From: Lanius collurio
Lineage: Eukaryota; Chordata; Aves; Passeriformes; Laniidae
Assembly (NCBI GenBank): GCA_020086605.1
Contig: JACBWW010000008.1
Coordinates: 10,485,720 to 10,549,719, forward strand
Direction: 5' to 3'
DNA: 64,000 nt
Shown: positions 11,351 to 61,117 of the stretch, in pieces
How the letters are laid out: every line of letters begins with the position of its first letter
How positions within the stretch are numbered: position 1 is the first letter of the stretch
Made by a program: the position numbers and the translations under genes
The notes under the pieces: model-generated
What the model saw: only the letters and a program-made list of their open reading frames with translations
What the model was told of the DNA's origin: nothing
Databases searched by the model: none

Positions 11351-13930
11351 ATCCCAGAACCACAGAATATTCTGAGTTAGACCCAAAACGATCATCAGGT
11401 CCAACTCTTGACCCAAGAGTCACACTATGGGCCTGAGAGCATTTTTCAGCGCTTCTTGAACTCTGTCAGGCTGATGCTGTGACCACTTCCCTGGGGAGCC
11501 TGGTCCAGTGCCCAACCACCCTCTGGGTGAAGAACTTTATCCTGATACCCAGCCTAAACCTCCCTTGACACAACTTCAGGCCATTCCCTTAGGTTCTGTC
11601 ACTGGTCACCACAGAGAAGAGATCAGTGTCTGCCCCTGCTCTTCCCCTCACAAGGAAGTTGTAACTGCAGTGAGGTCTGTCCTCAGTCTCATCCAGGCTG
11701 AACAGACCAAGTGACCTCAGCTGCTCCTCATACAGCTTCCCCTCCAGACCCTTCACCACCCCTGTGGCCCTCCTTTGGGCACTCTCTAGCCTTATGTTAG
11801 GCTATTGTGGCACCCAGAACTGCCCCCAGCACTGAGGTGAGGCTGCCCCAGTGCAGAGCACAGCAGGACAATCCCCTCCCTTGCCAGGCTGGTGATGCTG
11901 TGCCTGATGCCCCTCAGGACAGAGTTGGCCCTCCTGGCTGCCAGGCACTGCTGACTCAGGTTCAGCTTGCCACAGACCAGGAGCACCACGTCCCTTTCTG
12001 TGGCATTGCTTTCCAGCATCTCATTCCCCAGTCTGTCTGCACATCCAGGGCTGCCCCATCCCAAATGCAGAATTCAGAACTCTGCCTTGCTGAACTTCAT
12101 ATGGTTGGTAATTTCCCAGCCCTTAAACTCATTGAGGTCTACCTGCAGGCCACCCTGCCTTCAAGGGAGTCAACGGGTCCTCCCACTTTTTTATCATCTG
12201 CAAACCTAGATAATATCCCTTCCAGTCCTGCCTCCAAGTCGCTAATGAAGATGTTGAAGAGCACTGGCCCTAGGGAGGAGCCCTGTGGAGCCCCACAGGT
12301 GACAGGTCACCAGCCTGGTGCCACCCCATTCGCTGTAACCCTTTGTGCTCAGCCCCTCAGCCGGTTGCTCACCCATCACATGATGTGTTTACCCAGCTGT
12401 GTGCTGGACATTTTGTCCAGAAGGATCCTGTGAGAGACAGTATTGAAACTTCCACTGAAATCCAAAAGGATTACATCAACTGGCTTCCTCTGATCCAAGT
12501 AGGTGGGTTAGCCTGTCAAAAAAGTAAGTTAATTTTGACAGGCAGGACTTTTCTGTCAAGAACCTGTGTTGGCTATGACCGATGACTGTTGTCCTTCAGG
12601 TGTTTTTCAATACCTCCCAGAATAATCTTCTCCATAATTCTGCCAGTCGCTGAAGTGAGACTGCCAGGTCTGTAGTTTCCAGGCTTGTCCTTCTTATTCT
12701 TCTGGAAAATCGGGATATCAGCCAGCTTCCGGTCAATTGGGGCCTTTCCAGACTCCCAGGTGCATTTGCAAATCATTGAGAGAGGTCTCATGATGACATC
12801 AGCTGGCTCTCTGAGTATTCTCAGATGAATTCCATTGGGCCCTGTAGATTTACAGAGATCCAGCAGGAGCAGCAGATCCCATACAAGTTCAGGGTGAGCT
12901 AGGAGTTGGTCCTCCAGCTCAGGGCACTGGGACCCCCTTAATCCATCACTGGCTTTGAGGACAGAGGCAAAGAAAGCATTAAATGTCTTGGCGTTGTCCA
13001 CGTCCCTGTTTGTGAGGTGACCATCCTCATCCTGTAACAGGACAATATTATTTCTCCACTGTCTTTTGCTATTAATGCATTTCAAAATCTGCTTCTTTTA
13101 TTGTGCCCCTCTATTGTGGCCGGTTTCAACTGCAGCTGATCTTCAGCCTGACACATTTTCTCCCTGCCGTGGTGAGCAGCATCTCTGTATTCCTCCCACG
13201 TCACCTGACCTTGCTTCTACTGAGCCTACACCTTTCTTTTTTGCCTCTACCTCCCAAAGAAGATTCCTGCTCAGCCAAGTCATCTTCTGCCTCACCTGCT
13301 CAAATTCTGACATTTGGGATTTGCCTCCTCCTGTTCTCTTAGAAGATGGTGCTTCAAACATGACCAGCACTGACAAACCTCAGCACCTGCAAAAGCATTT
13401 TCCCAGGGTACCTTCCTCAGTAATTCCCTGAGCAGCCTGAAGTCTGCCCTCATGTCCAGAGTTGGGGTTTTGCTGGCACTTTCCTCCTGTCAACAAAGAT
13501 TTTAAGCTTGATTGCTTTGCAGTTGCTGTGAAGAAGGCCACCAACCTCTACTTTGCTCACAAAGCCCTCTGCCAGCAAGCAACAAATCAAGGAAAGCATC
13601 TTTCCTAGCCAGCTCTCTTAGTACCTGTATCAAAAAGTGGTCATCCAGGTGTTCTATGAATTTTCTGGACCCATTTGTGCCACCTGTGTGGTGTTCCCAG
13701 TTAATGCCCGGCAAGCTGAAATCCTCCATAAGGACAAGGGCAGTTGATTAAGAGATGTCTCTTAGTTCCTCAAAGATTAATTCATCAGTATCACTGTCCT
13801 GGCTGGGTGGTCTATAGCAGATGTCCATGATGACATCTGCATTGCTTGTTTGCCCCATAATCTTTACCCAAAAGCCCACAACTGTGGCATTGACAATTGC
13901 AAGCTCCATACATTCCAGCTCTTCTGTGAG
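11351..13930 (-). mobile_element. Long CR1 LINE, 5'-truncated, ORF2 decayed
   Basis: Reading on the minus strand from 13930 down, there is a decayed endonuclease part (around 13933-13500), then the linker and reverse transcriptase fingers (an unbroken 170-codon stretch at 13085-12573), then the palm with an FADD active-site motif at 12192-12204. The C-terminal RT region (around 12060-11790) and the 3' UTR follow, ending in the CR1-style terminus (complement of the block at 11358-11377). At about 2.58 kb this covers most of ORF2; ORF1 and the start of the endonuclease are missing. Scattered stops and frameshifts make it inactive. The long plus-strand frame at 11807-12433 is its antisense shadow. 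The 5' junction abuts repeat copy B. Confidence 0.85.
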
Positions 13931-14075
13931 CAAAATGATAATACCTATGTGACCTTCCTGAAAATGTTTACACCTGTGGTGAATGCAACCTTCATAGAAG
14001 GGTATTTTCTGTAGCTCTCTGTATCACTACGGTTCAAAAAAGTGCACTGGACTTCCATGTTTATCTTTCCAGCAA
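13931..14075 (+). repeat. Diverged direct repeat, copy B
   Basis: Second copy of the sequence at 10153-10280, about 3.8 kb away in the same orientation. It is somewhat longer, with an extra ~20 bases near 13968-13990. It starts right at the 5' breakpoint of the CR1 to its left, so the CR1 end may have landed in or beside this sequence. Confidence 0.6.
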
Positions 14076-14542
14076 TGTCTATCAGGTGTAAACTTTCAAC
14101 TTTGCACAGACAGGAAGGCAGAGAGCATCAGCCCCAGAGGTAGTCAGAATGACAGAATCACTGCATGGCAGAAAGAAAAAATCCATTACTTGAATGGTTG
14201 TGAAGAATAAATTCAAGCTTCTCCCCTTAACCTACAGCTTAGTGGCTGGGTCTCAAGTCAGCTGAACCTGCCATTTATGTTCTGGGAACAGGGAGGATGC
14301 TTTGAAATTAGTCTGGAGAAAGATAGTAATAGCCTTTTCAATTTGTCTGCCCATAAGCAGAAATAATCAACTCACCAGGTTTAGAACAACTTTTATTTTG
14401 CTTTCGTATGTTTGGTTTTCTGTTTAACCTATCCATCTCAGAGAAATCACGACTGCAATGTAGATTGATTCTGATATGGACCCTGCTACACAGCATCTAT
14501 GCATCCTCCAGATTCCCTAGAAGTAGAGAAAAAGTTAACAGG
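14076..14542. other. Non-coding, no gene recognised
   Basis: 467 bases between copy B and the next CR1. No feature is recognised. Confidence 0.5.
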
Positions 14543-15480
14543 AATCACAGAATCATTAAGGTTGTAAAAGACTTCTAAGATCATTGAGTCCAACCTTGAC
14601 CAAACACTACCTTATCAACTAGACCATGGCACCAAACGCCACATCTGGCTCCTTCCTGGCCACCTGGGCACACCCTGGCTCATGTTCAGCTGCTGTCACC
14701 AGCACCCCCAGGTCCTTTTCCTGTGGGCAGCTTTGCAGCCACTCTGCCCCAGCCTGTGGCACTGCCTGGGGTTGTTGTGACCCAAGGGCAGGACCCAGCA
14801 CTGGACCTTGTAGAACCTCACACCACTGGCCCTGGCCCATGGATCCAGCCTGTCCAGATCCCTCTGCAGAGCCTTCCTGCCCTCCAGCAGATCAGCACTC
14901 CCACCCATCTTGGTGTCATCTGCAAACTGACTGAGGTTGCACTCAATCCCCTCATCCAGGTCATCCATAAAGACATTAAACAGAACTGGTCCCAGAACTG
15001 AGCCCTGGGAACACCACTGGTGACCGCCCACCAGCTGCATGTAACTCCATCCACCACCACTCTCTGGGTGTGGCCATACAGACAGGTTTTTACCAGCAAC
15101 GAGTATACCTGTCTAAGCCATGGGCTGACAGCTTTTCCTGGAGAATGGTGTGGGAGTCAGTATCAAAGGCTTTGAAGTTCAGGTAGATGACATACACAGC
15201 CCTTCCCTTATCCACTAGGTGAGTCACTCTGTCACAGAAGGAGACCAGGTTTGTCAAGCAGGACCTGCCTTTCACAAACCTCTGCTGATGGAGCCTGATC
15301 CCTGATTGTGCTGTACATGCTGTGTGATGGCACTCAAGACAACCAGCATTGTCAAAACAATTGGCACTCCACAGCACTGAGGTCAGGCTGACAGGTCTGT
15401 AGCTCCCTCAATCTTTCTTTGACCCTTCTTGAAGATGGGCATGACATCAGCCAGGCTCCAGGATGAATGACTTTCCTGTA
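14543..15480 (-). mobile_element. CR1 LINE fragment with internal deletion
   Basis: The left 90 bases (14543 to about 14635) are a CR1 3' terminus in complement (aatcacagaatcattaagg, then a ccatgg block). From about 14640 the sequence jumps directly to the middle of the reverse transcriptase, with the FADDTK active-site stretch at about 14911-14928 and upstream RT blocks to 15480. The C-terminal RT and the proximal 3' UTR are therefore missing, which implies an internal deletion or template switch. Frames are broken. It belongs to a different CR1 subfamily from the 11351-13930 copy, judging by the 3' end. Confidence 0.8.
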
Positions 15481-17126
15481 ATGACCTGAGATGACCATGA
15501 CTTAAATCTTTACTATCACGCAGAAACAGTAGGAGACAGCATGAAGAAACAGTATTCAGGGAAGTGATGCAACAGGGGAAATTGTCTAGTAAGGTTTTCT
15601 AAAGCAGAAGTAAAATGTTCTTGTTTTGATAAGATGCAGCTGAAATTAATTGTGAAGTTTTAAATACCTATTTACTACTTCTAAGTGCTTAGGTGCACTG
15701 ACATGGAACACTTACCATCCTTTGTGCATCTGCACAATGTCAGACACGCTCAGCTTCACTGCTTTCTTCCTTGACCCAAGAATGGCCCAAAGAAACTTCT
15801 AAAAGTGCAGGAGCACTGACATATCCCTAGGGTTATGCCTGCAAACAGCTTTAATAGAAACAAGGTGTCCTGGGCTCAAAAAAAGAGAAGCTCTAAGTGA
15901 ATCGCTGGGCAATGTCTTTTTCCTCCTTCTTCTCTTTCTCATTTCATGTTAGAATGACAAAGGAGATAGGAAGTAATGCTGCACAATTATTCACTGACTT
16001 CTCTAAGCCTGTAAGGCATCTAAGTACATACAAAATTTATTCCAATGGAAAGTGATGGACAGAAGAGAAGCTATGCTGGAAGCCCAAGGGGAGAAAGCAC
16101 ATACATAACAGATACTGGTACTGTAAAATGGAGCACAAACCATAATACAAATAACACAAGTGGATGGATACACATTGACCTCTACCAGAAGCCATTTCTG
16201 TTTCATAGAAAGAAAATAACATTTGGCATATAAGTAGATCTTTTTCATTTGCAATGAATTAATGTCTTAGGGTAGTCTCTTGAATTTTCTCTCAATCTCT
16301 TGGTATGAGAATAGCCAATGTAAAGTTTGTAATGGCAGGTGGCAGATGATGCAATACATAGCTTAAACCCTTTATGTCACCAAAAGTGATGAACATAATG
16401 AAACATCAGGGAATGTCACCACAACAATGGATTGTGCATGAAAACATGACACTGAATACCAAGAACAAACCAGCAAGCAGCTACCTAAATTGGAAATTGT
16501 CATGAAAATGGTCCTTGTCTTGTGTATAAATCTCCAATGTAAGTTTTCTGGTCCCTCTGAAAAAGTGTAACTTCATGTTGCAGTTACTTGTTGTGATTTA
16601 GCCTCTTTGACAGCAACTTGGCATACAGGGGAAGAAAACAGAAGCTGTCACCATCTAATTGGTAAGAATTCTCTTCTTACTGTGTCTGCTGTGGTCACAA
16701 AAATAACAGGGAAGGAAAAATACCATACAGATTGAAATACAAGCTCTTTGTAATACAGGGGAATACATAACAGTGTCTGATCAAGGCACAGACTTCAACA
16801 CGTTCTTCAGCACACTCATCTCTGAGTAAACACAAAGATAAAATTTGGTAAATACTGCCACACTGACAATCCTCATCAAGCTAACGGAGAGACAACGACC
16901 AGCATCTGGAAAGCAGATGTGACTTCTGCATGAGAAAGGAGTACTGGTGTGTCTGCACCAACCTGCTCTCACTTGAGCTCTTGGTTGTTAAGGGGAAGTA
17001 AGAGAGTGATGCATCAACTTCCAGTTAACTTTTGTTTTACATCATGTAGAAGTAATTTTTGGACAAAATATACTTTGACTTTCCCTACAGAGAAAAGGCA
17101 GGCTGCCTCTGGATAGTCTATTATGG
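15481..17126. other. Non-coding, no gene recognised
   Basis: No repeats or coding potential recognised. Short frames at 16003-16254 and 16781-16972 carry no motif. Confidence 0.5.
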
Positions 17127-17269
17127 CATTTTCATTTTAATGCAATTAACAAAGTTACCCCCTGTGCAAACATTGCCCTTGGTGTTTAGACACTCATATG
17201 ACCGCCCAGTCCTGAAGTTCTGTTCCTGCTGAATGGAATGTTCTGTTTCATCAAAACAGAATTAGGTAA
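17127..17269 (+). repeat. Diverged direct repeat, copy C
   Basis: Matches 20521-20645 in direct orientation. Shared blocks are cattttcatt, attaacaaagttacccc, ctgtgcaaacat, aagttctgttcc, aatggaatg and tttcatcaaaacagaattag. Copy C carries about 20 extra bases (around 17184-17208) that copy D lacks. I do not recognise the family, and it is unrelated to copies A/B. Confidence 0.75.
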
Positions 17270-19187
17270 ATGCTGACTGGTGACTTGTTTCACACCCTTT
17301 GCTTATTGCTTTTTTCTCATCTACCTTCTATACTTTGTTCAGCACAGGAAGATTAGGGGTGACTTGACTCTTCAAATGATATACATTCAACTGTAAAACT
17401 GTGTATCACTCACCTCTTTGCCTACGGTGAACTTATTTCCCCTTCTTCCTTAAGGTCAATACAACCACATAAACTACTTTTGCTAGCCCCTTTTGTGAAT
17501 CTATGTAACAGCTTACAGTTGAAGTCCCTATTCAAAATCTGCAGAAACTTTAAAATATTTCAGAAGTTCTTCAGGGGATGAACAGAGGCAAAAGCAAGAA
17601 ACCAGCCTAAAAATCTCTTTATAAAAATTAATTTTGCCTTTAATATCCTGTGTCCCATTTTCTAGGCTAGACTGTGTTTTCAGTAAACCTGATCATCCAA
17701 GCATTCATGAAAAAGTGACAGTAGGTTGGGCGTTATTAAGAGCTATTAATGCTTAGATAGTTGGCAGGACTGAGCATGTACCAACAGCTCAATAACTGCA
17801 CACAACTTTGAGGCTTACCACTGCATCAGCTGCGGCTCTGTCTGTGTGCACACAGGCTGTAGCAGCATTTGCTGTGTCTTTCTGCCTCCACAATCACTCA
17901 GTCACCAGCTTCATTCATGAGCTGAAGGAGTGAAAAATACCTTGCACTGAGAACCAGGCCCATTTAAGAAGGAAGCCATTTATATTAACAAGTAAAAGAT
18001 TCTGTATTTTCTTTGTTTCTTTCAGAAGATGCGAGGGGAAAACAAATATTATTAAAACCATCTGAAATGTATAAAAGCTGTTAAAAGTTTTTCATCTGGC
18101 TCACTTACACTGCTGCCTACTTCCCAGGAGAAATGCATGCGTCAAGAAAACCTCTTGCTATTTACTTCACTTTGCTTGTGTTCCTCAGAGCCCAAGCTAA
18201 ACCATATCCATTTTTACTACACTATTTCTGAAATTAAGGCAGGAAATGAGCTAAATTTCCTCAGTATGGACTGTAGCACTGTGCTTTTTTTTTGGGTGCA
18301 GTCCAAAAAGTAATCCAAGTGTTTTTCACTTAGTACTAAACAGGGAAGTCTGTGAAAAAGAAAATGGTTTCATCTTAAACACAGATTGGTATGTACCTGA
18401 AGTAAAGATTTTCTCCTTTTTTTTTGGTAAATAATCTGGAAAGTTACATATGACAACAATCTTCCTAGTACCTTTTTTTTTTTCATATAGTAATGTGCTA
18501 AGATTTCCAGGAAAACAACTCATCTTGAAAAATACAGTAAATCCATACAAAGCAACAGCAAGGTAACAATTAAAATTCTACTCTGGTACAAATGAACTCA
18601 AATCCTAAGCAAAGCAACAGAACCAACTGCAGTGGAAGCATAAGCAGGGCTTACATCCTAATTCTACTTTATTTTAATGTTAAAAAATAATTGCAGGTCT
18701 TTTAGGCGTTTCTGACATTTAAGAGCGGAAACTGAAAATATTTTGAAATTACTTAAAACCAGATAAAAGAAACTGCAGCTAAGAATTCAACTGTATTTCT
18801 TCAAGCAAAGTGGTATCATCATACGACTTAAAGTTATTGATCAAACCCAAAGCTACTTTCAACTTCAACAGAAATGTTGCAGCTTCTTAGTTAATTTTTA
18901 TTCTCCACCTAAATGCTCATCTGCAAATAATGAGTTCTTGAAAAACAAATTAAACTGGGTCACTGCAAAGTCATCAGGGACTCTGGGGATGGGTAATGTG
19001 ATACTGTGCCTTTTATATCCAAGCTGCAGTTTAAATCCAGTCTAGGCCAGCAATGCCTGGAGCCTACTGCCACATGCTTTTTGTAACATGTAACAGGTTG
19101 GTAGACTTGGCTCATTTTGCAGTGAAAAAATAACCTTTCTCTACGGTCTCCTGAAACTGTCACTGAAAACTGAATTATCCTCCACCA
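17270..19187. other. Non-coding, no gene recognised
   Basis: AT-rich, with T-runs near 18282 and 18417-18484. No gene, RNA or known repeat is recognised. Confidence 0.5.
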
Positions 19188-19905
19188 CAGAATCACAGAA
19201 AGACCACTGGCAGGCACCGCTGGAAATCACCTGATCCAGTCCCTCTGCTCAAGCAGGGCCATGTCCAGGTGGCTTGTGTCTCCAAGAGAGACTTCACAAG
19301 CTCTCTCGGCAATTTGTTCTAGGGTTCAGTCACCTTCATAGTAAAAGTTTCATGATATTCATAGGGACTGCCTGTGTTTCAGTGTGTGCCCATTGCTGCT
19401 GGTCCTGTCCTGAAAAGATCCTGGCTCTGCCTTCTTTGCACCCTCCCTTTCCCAATATTAACTCACATCAACAAGGTGCCTTTGAGCCCACTCTTCTTCA
19501 TGCCGAACAGTGCCAGCTTTCTCAATTCCCCTGTGTATGCCACATGCTCCAGTCCTGTCATGGTGTCAGTGGCCCTTTGATGGACTTTCTCCAGTATGTC
19601 CATGTCTTCTCTTCAGGAGGAGTCGACTACTGGACAAAGCACTCCAGATACATCTCACCAGTGCTCAGGTGAGGGCAAGGATCACTTCTCTGGACCTGCT
19701 GGCAACACTCCTCCTAATTCAGTCCAGGATACCTTCTTTGTCAAAATAATGCATTGTTGGCTCATGTTCAGCTTGGTGTCCACCAGTTCTTTGTTCTCTG
19801 AAAAGCTGCTCCAGACACTGGTCTCATCAATCTGAGCCTCTGAGATCAATGATACCTCTCTGTGAAATAGTGGGTCTTCCATTCAGATGGGGCACACACA
19901 AGGAA
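19188..19905 (-). mobile_element. CR1 LINE 3' fragment
   Basis: The complement of a CR1 3' end begins at 19188 (cacagaatcacagaa). It continues through 3' UTR and C-terminal RT blocks, such as the 'ctctgctcaagcagggcc' stretch at 19243-19260, the 'tgtttcagtgtgtgcccattg' region at 19374 and the 'ctggacctgctggcaacac' region at 19691. A partial deletion in the middle shortens it. Degraded and inactive. Confidence 0.8.
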
Positions 19906-20520
19906 TAAGATGTTTAAATTGCTGAAGCTAAGCAAAGCTGACTTCTCTCAGTGCAAGGCTGATATAAACAAATGGCACCAGTCAAACTTACCGATCACTG
20001 TTCAAATGAGCTACAAAAATCTGAAGCAGTTAGCATGCTGCAAGGCAGCGTGAAGAGATTTATTGCAGACACACTCTCAGAAGTTCATAGAACAAAGAAA
20101 TGTTCTGTTTACAAAGATGTTTCTAGGCTTTTACATTTTTACACAATATACGTTCAAATCTTTTGATTTTGCAGAGTAGCAGCGTTAACTGCAGATACGT
20201 ATTTCAAATGTTTACCACATCTTATTGCATCACCACTGTGATGCCTCGAGCTAAGACTTTAAATGAACTGACTTACGGGTGAGCTGACTGCCTGAATAAC
20301 TAATTGTATTCATACCCACTAAGGCATGTGGACATACATTTCCTGACAGAAAAAAAAAAGTTTATTTTATTGCTTTATCACTTGAATTGTAATTAAGTAA
20401 TGAATTACACTTTTACTTCAAGGTATTGGTCTACTACTTCAATTTCATTCTTCTTACTTTAACATGTGTTGTGTATCTTCTCTCCATCTCAGAAGATACT
20501 TCTGTGATATGTGAATTTTA
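19906..20520. other. Non-coding spacer downstream of SMARCA2
   Basis: No gene recognised. The minus strand has an AATAAAATAAA-type motif near 20362-20372 next to a T-rich stretch, which could act as a distal poly(A) site of SMARCA2. This is a weak suggestion. Confidence 0.4.
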
Positions 20521-20645
20521 CATTTTCATTTCAATGGAATTAACAAAGTTACCCCTGTGCAAACATGACCCTTGTGACGGCACAGTCCTTAAGTTCTGTT
20601 CCCACTAAATGGAATGCTTAGTTTCATCAAAACAGAATTAGGTAA
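20521..20645 (+). repeat. Diverged direct repeat, copy D
   Basis: Second copy of the 17127-17269 sequence, about 3.4 kb away in the same orientation. It lies roughly 100 bp beyond the likely SMARCA2 poly(A) signals. The closing block tttcatcaaaacagaattag is identical in both copies. Confidence 0.75.
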
Positions 20646-20734
20646 TTCCTACCTGTGAAAGGACCACAGTGGACTTCTACAGGAGACATTCCTGCCCTCT
20701 CATTGCTACTACAAAAATATTTTCATGGAACTTG

Positions 20735-21651
20735 TAACACAAGGCTGCATTTATTGAACTAAATTATCTCTTTATTAGGAAAACACCAACACCACATTCT
20801 TCAAAATTACTGGAATTTTATTTGCCTCAGGCTTATGACTTGCAACCAAAGACATTGTGCAAAGAAAGCAAAGATTAAGTACACTTTAGGGAAAAGGTGA
20901 TAATCCACATTGGTAACATAGAAGATCAGTCTGATGAAAGAAGCCATACGTTACACTATATATTGCAATATTCAATAGCATTTTTAAAACCAACTTTTTA
21001 ATAGGGGGAAAAAAAAGTTAAGCAAAGTTCACAGGAGACATAAATTTGATACAATTCAAAAAGCCTTTTTCTGAAGATCATCAAGCGTAAAGTGGAAAAA
21101 CCTATATGGGGCAAGGTGTATGAAAGCTAACTACTGAACATTTATAAGCTATTAAACAAAGTTGCATATATGTACCACAGTGTAAAAAATCAGTATAGGA
21201 CAAATAAAAAATTTGAAAACTGCCTGATGAAAAATAAAATAACCAGTGGCTTTTAATGACTTCTCCTGGTTATCAATGCTACAAAAGACTTTTTCTTGTT
21301 GTCTTTCTGATGCCACTGAAAAAACCTCATCAAATGATAAAACCAGGTACAATGAAACCATTACCAAGTTGAAACCAGCCCACAGAAATATACTATCAAC
21401 CCATATTTTCCCTCAAAAGGTTTCTTTGTTGTTGTTTTTTGAGGCCCATTTGGTCACAACTTTTTTTTTTCCTTTTTTACACTATGATATCATATGTTTG
21501 TCTGGCACTAACCTAAAGCTAATTTATAGAGAATGAGAATACAGAAACAACCCAATGTCTATTTGACAAAAAGAATTCACTGGGTGTAAAATAGGAGAAA
21601 GAGAAGAGAAGGGGAAGGGGTCAGTTCTGCCAAGAAAATAAACCCTATGGA
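20735..21651 (-). other. Probable SMARCA2 3' UTR
   Basis: The minus-strand sequence follows the stop codon at 21652-21654 and runs to a pair of canonical AATAAA signals at 20771-20776 and 20750-20755. The implied UTR of about 0.9 kb is plausible for a SMARCA2 transcript. A pyrimidine-rich stretch on the transcript strand (21595-21620) lies just after the stop codon. The 3' end is inferred from the signals alone, so a more distal site (near 20362) cannot be excluded. Confidence 0.55.
20750..20776 (-). terminator. Tandem poly(A) signals for SMARCA2
   Basis: Two exact AATAAA hexamers on the minus strand at 20771-20776 and 20750-20755, 21 bp apart. They are the first closely spaced pair after the SMARCA2 stop codon. 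Cleavage would be expected about 10-30 bases further along, near 20725-20745. Confidence 0.5.
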
Positions 21652-59457
<37,806 letters not shown>

Positions 59458-60772
59458 TTAGAGGCAATTATTAAGTGAACCACGTCAATGTCTACCTACC
59501 TAACTACACCTGACACTTTAGGCAAAGTCTTTCTAAGGTATCTCCCTTTCATAATACTCCTAAATATTTCTAAAGTGCTGCTGTAAAAAGAAGCTACACT
59601 CAATTGTTCATTTTCAGTCATATTCACTACTACATAACTAGCTTTCACTGAAGGAACTATGACAACACACAGCCAAGTGACAAAAAGCAGGTCACAAGAA
59701 CACTGCTGTCCCCATAAGGTTTTACTACTATGTATCTAGAAAGAGTAACTGAAAATACACTTATTTTGGGAGCCTGGAAAACAGAAGCAAATTTAAAGTT
59801 GGTATAAGAAACAAAGAATCAAAGAAGAATTTAAAAATTCAGAGAAAAGCTTGTTTACACAGAGCCAGAAAGCCAACATGCTTGAATCCCTGTATTTTTT
59901 TTTTCTGATCTTACTGCTGTACCAGACAAAAATCAAAAATATCAGATAAATCAGGTAAAGTGTTGAGACATTAGAAGAAGATGTTAAGACTTTCAGCTGA
60001 AATTTAAATAATTATTCATTTCAAGTGTAGTGAACAATTAACTCCGATGTGGATACAGAGGATACATTCCCGTGATCTACTGTAGACTCCTCAGTGAGGT
60101 GTTTTATAATCCTCCCAGGGAAGCACCCATCTCTATCAACTATATGCTGACCTGGCTTCCTATGGTCCCATGAATTGCATCTGCATTTTCTTAAGTACCC
60201 AAATCGGGTAATATGAATACGCATTTCAAATACGCCTTTTGAAGAGTCATATAGTACTTAGCACACAGTAATAAGCTGCTAAGAAGAGAAAACAAACAGA
60301 TGGCCACCGACATTTCATTTTTGTATTTGAAAAAAATTATGTAAATAGACAGGCATCAGAATTGGCTGTAGCATCGTAAGAGGCTACTGCTTTGGACACT
60401 AAACCTTCATAAAAAAACATTCTCAATTGTGTGCAAATGTCTCCCTTGTGTACATAATGCTGCACTTAAGACACAATGCCAACTAGATATATCATCCTTT
60501 TACAACCTTAGCCAAAACACAGACATGCATGAATTCAGAGGCATTACCTCTCCAGAAGGACAGCTCAAACCTAGCCAAATTTAAAAACTGAGGCTTAGTG
60601 ATGGCACCATTGAATACACTGAATCTTCTCTCATCTGGGCACTTCTCAAATACAAGCCTTTCTAAAATATTACCTGAGGGAGAGCATCTTACAACTTTTC
60701 TTCATCATCTTGCCTTGTGCACTATCTGATTTCTAAACTTGGTGAAAAGCAGAAAGAAAGATTCTCACAACA

Positions 60773-61117
60773 TGTATAAGACAGCGATGGACTTGGAAGG
60801 AAAGATGAAGCGATATTTTTGAAGATGTTCAGGGATCTTTTATTCCTCCAGCTGCATGGCTGGAGTTCCCAGGCAGACCCCAGTCACAGGACCCTCTCTC
60901 TCTTCCTGGGCCCTGGGCACCCAAACCACCCAACCAGGAACAGGTATGGGGCACACGGGACATGAGGACAGGGGCAGAGGCAGATCTGTACCCTGCAGGG
61001 TCTCTCCCCCTGGGATTGCAGGGGAGGCACCTCCACACAAGATTAGTCTTCAGTCTGCAGGTCCAACTACATTCATGAAGCAACTATAAAAACGCGTGGG
61101 TATTCCCCATTACTGCA
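60773..61117 (-). repeat. Candidate solo LTR of an endogenous retrovirus
   Basis: A 345-bp block, GC-rich in the middle, that on the minus strand starts TGCAGTAATGG and ends CTTATACA, with AATAAA at 60839-60844 followed by a U5-like stretch. The plus-strand flanks are cacaaca on the left (60766-60772) and gacaaca on the right (61118-61124), a possible near-match target-site duplication. The family is not identified and no internal viral genes are present. The TG...CA ends and the flanking match support an LTR, but the offset of the duplication is imperfect. Confidence 0.45.

Noticed and set aside
11807..12433. 208-codon plus-strand reading frame
   Set aside because: It is the antisense of the CR1 reverse transcriptase; the real (decayed) coding strand is minus.
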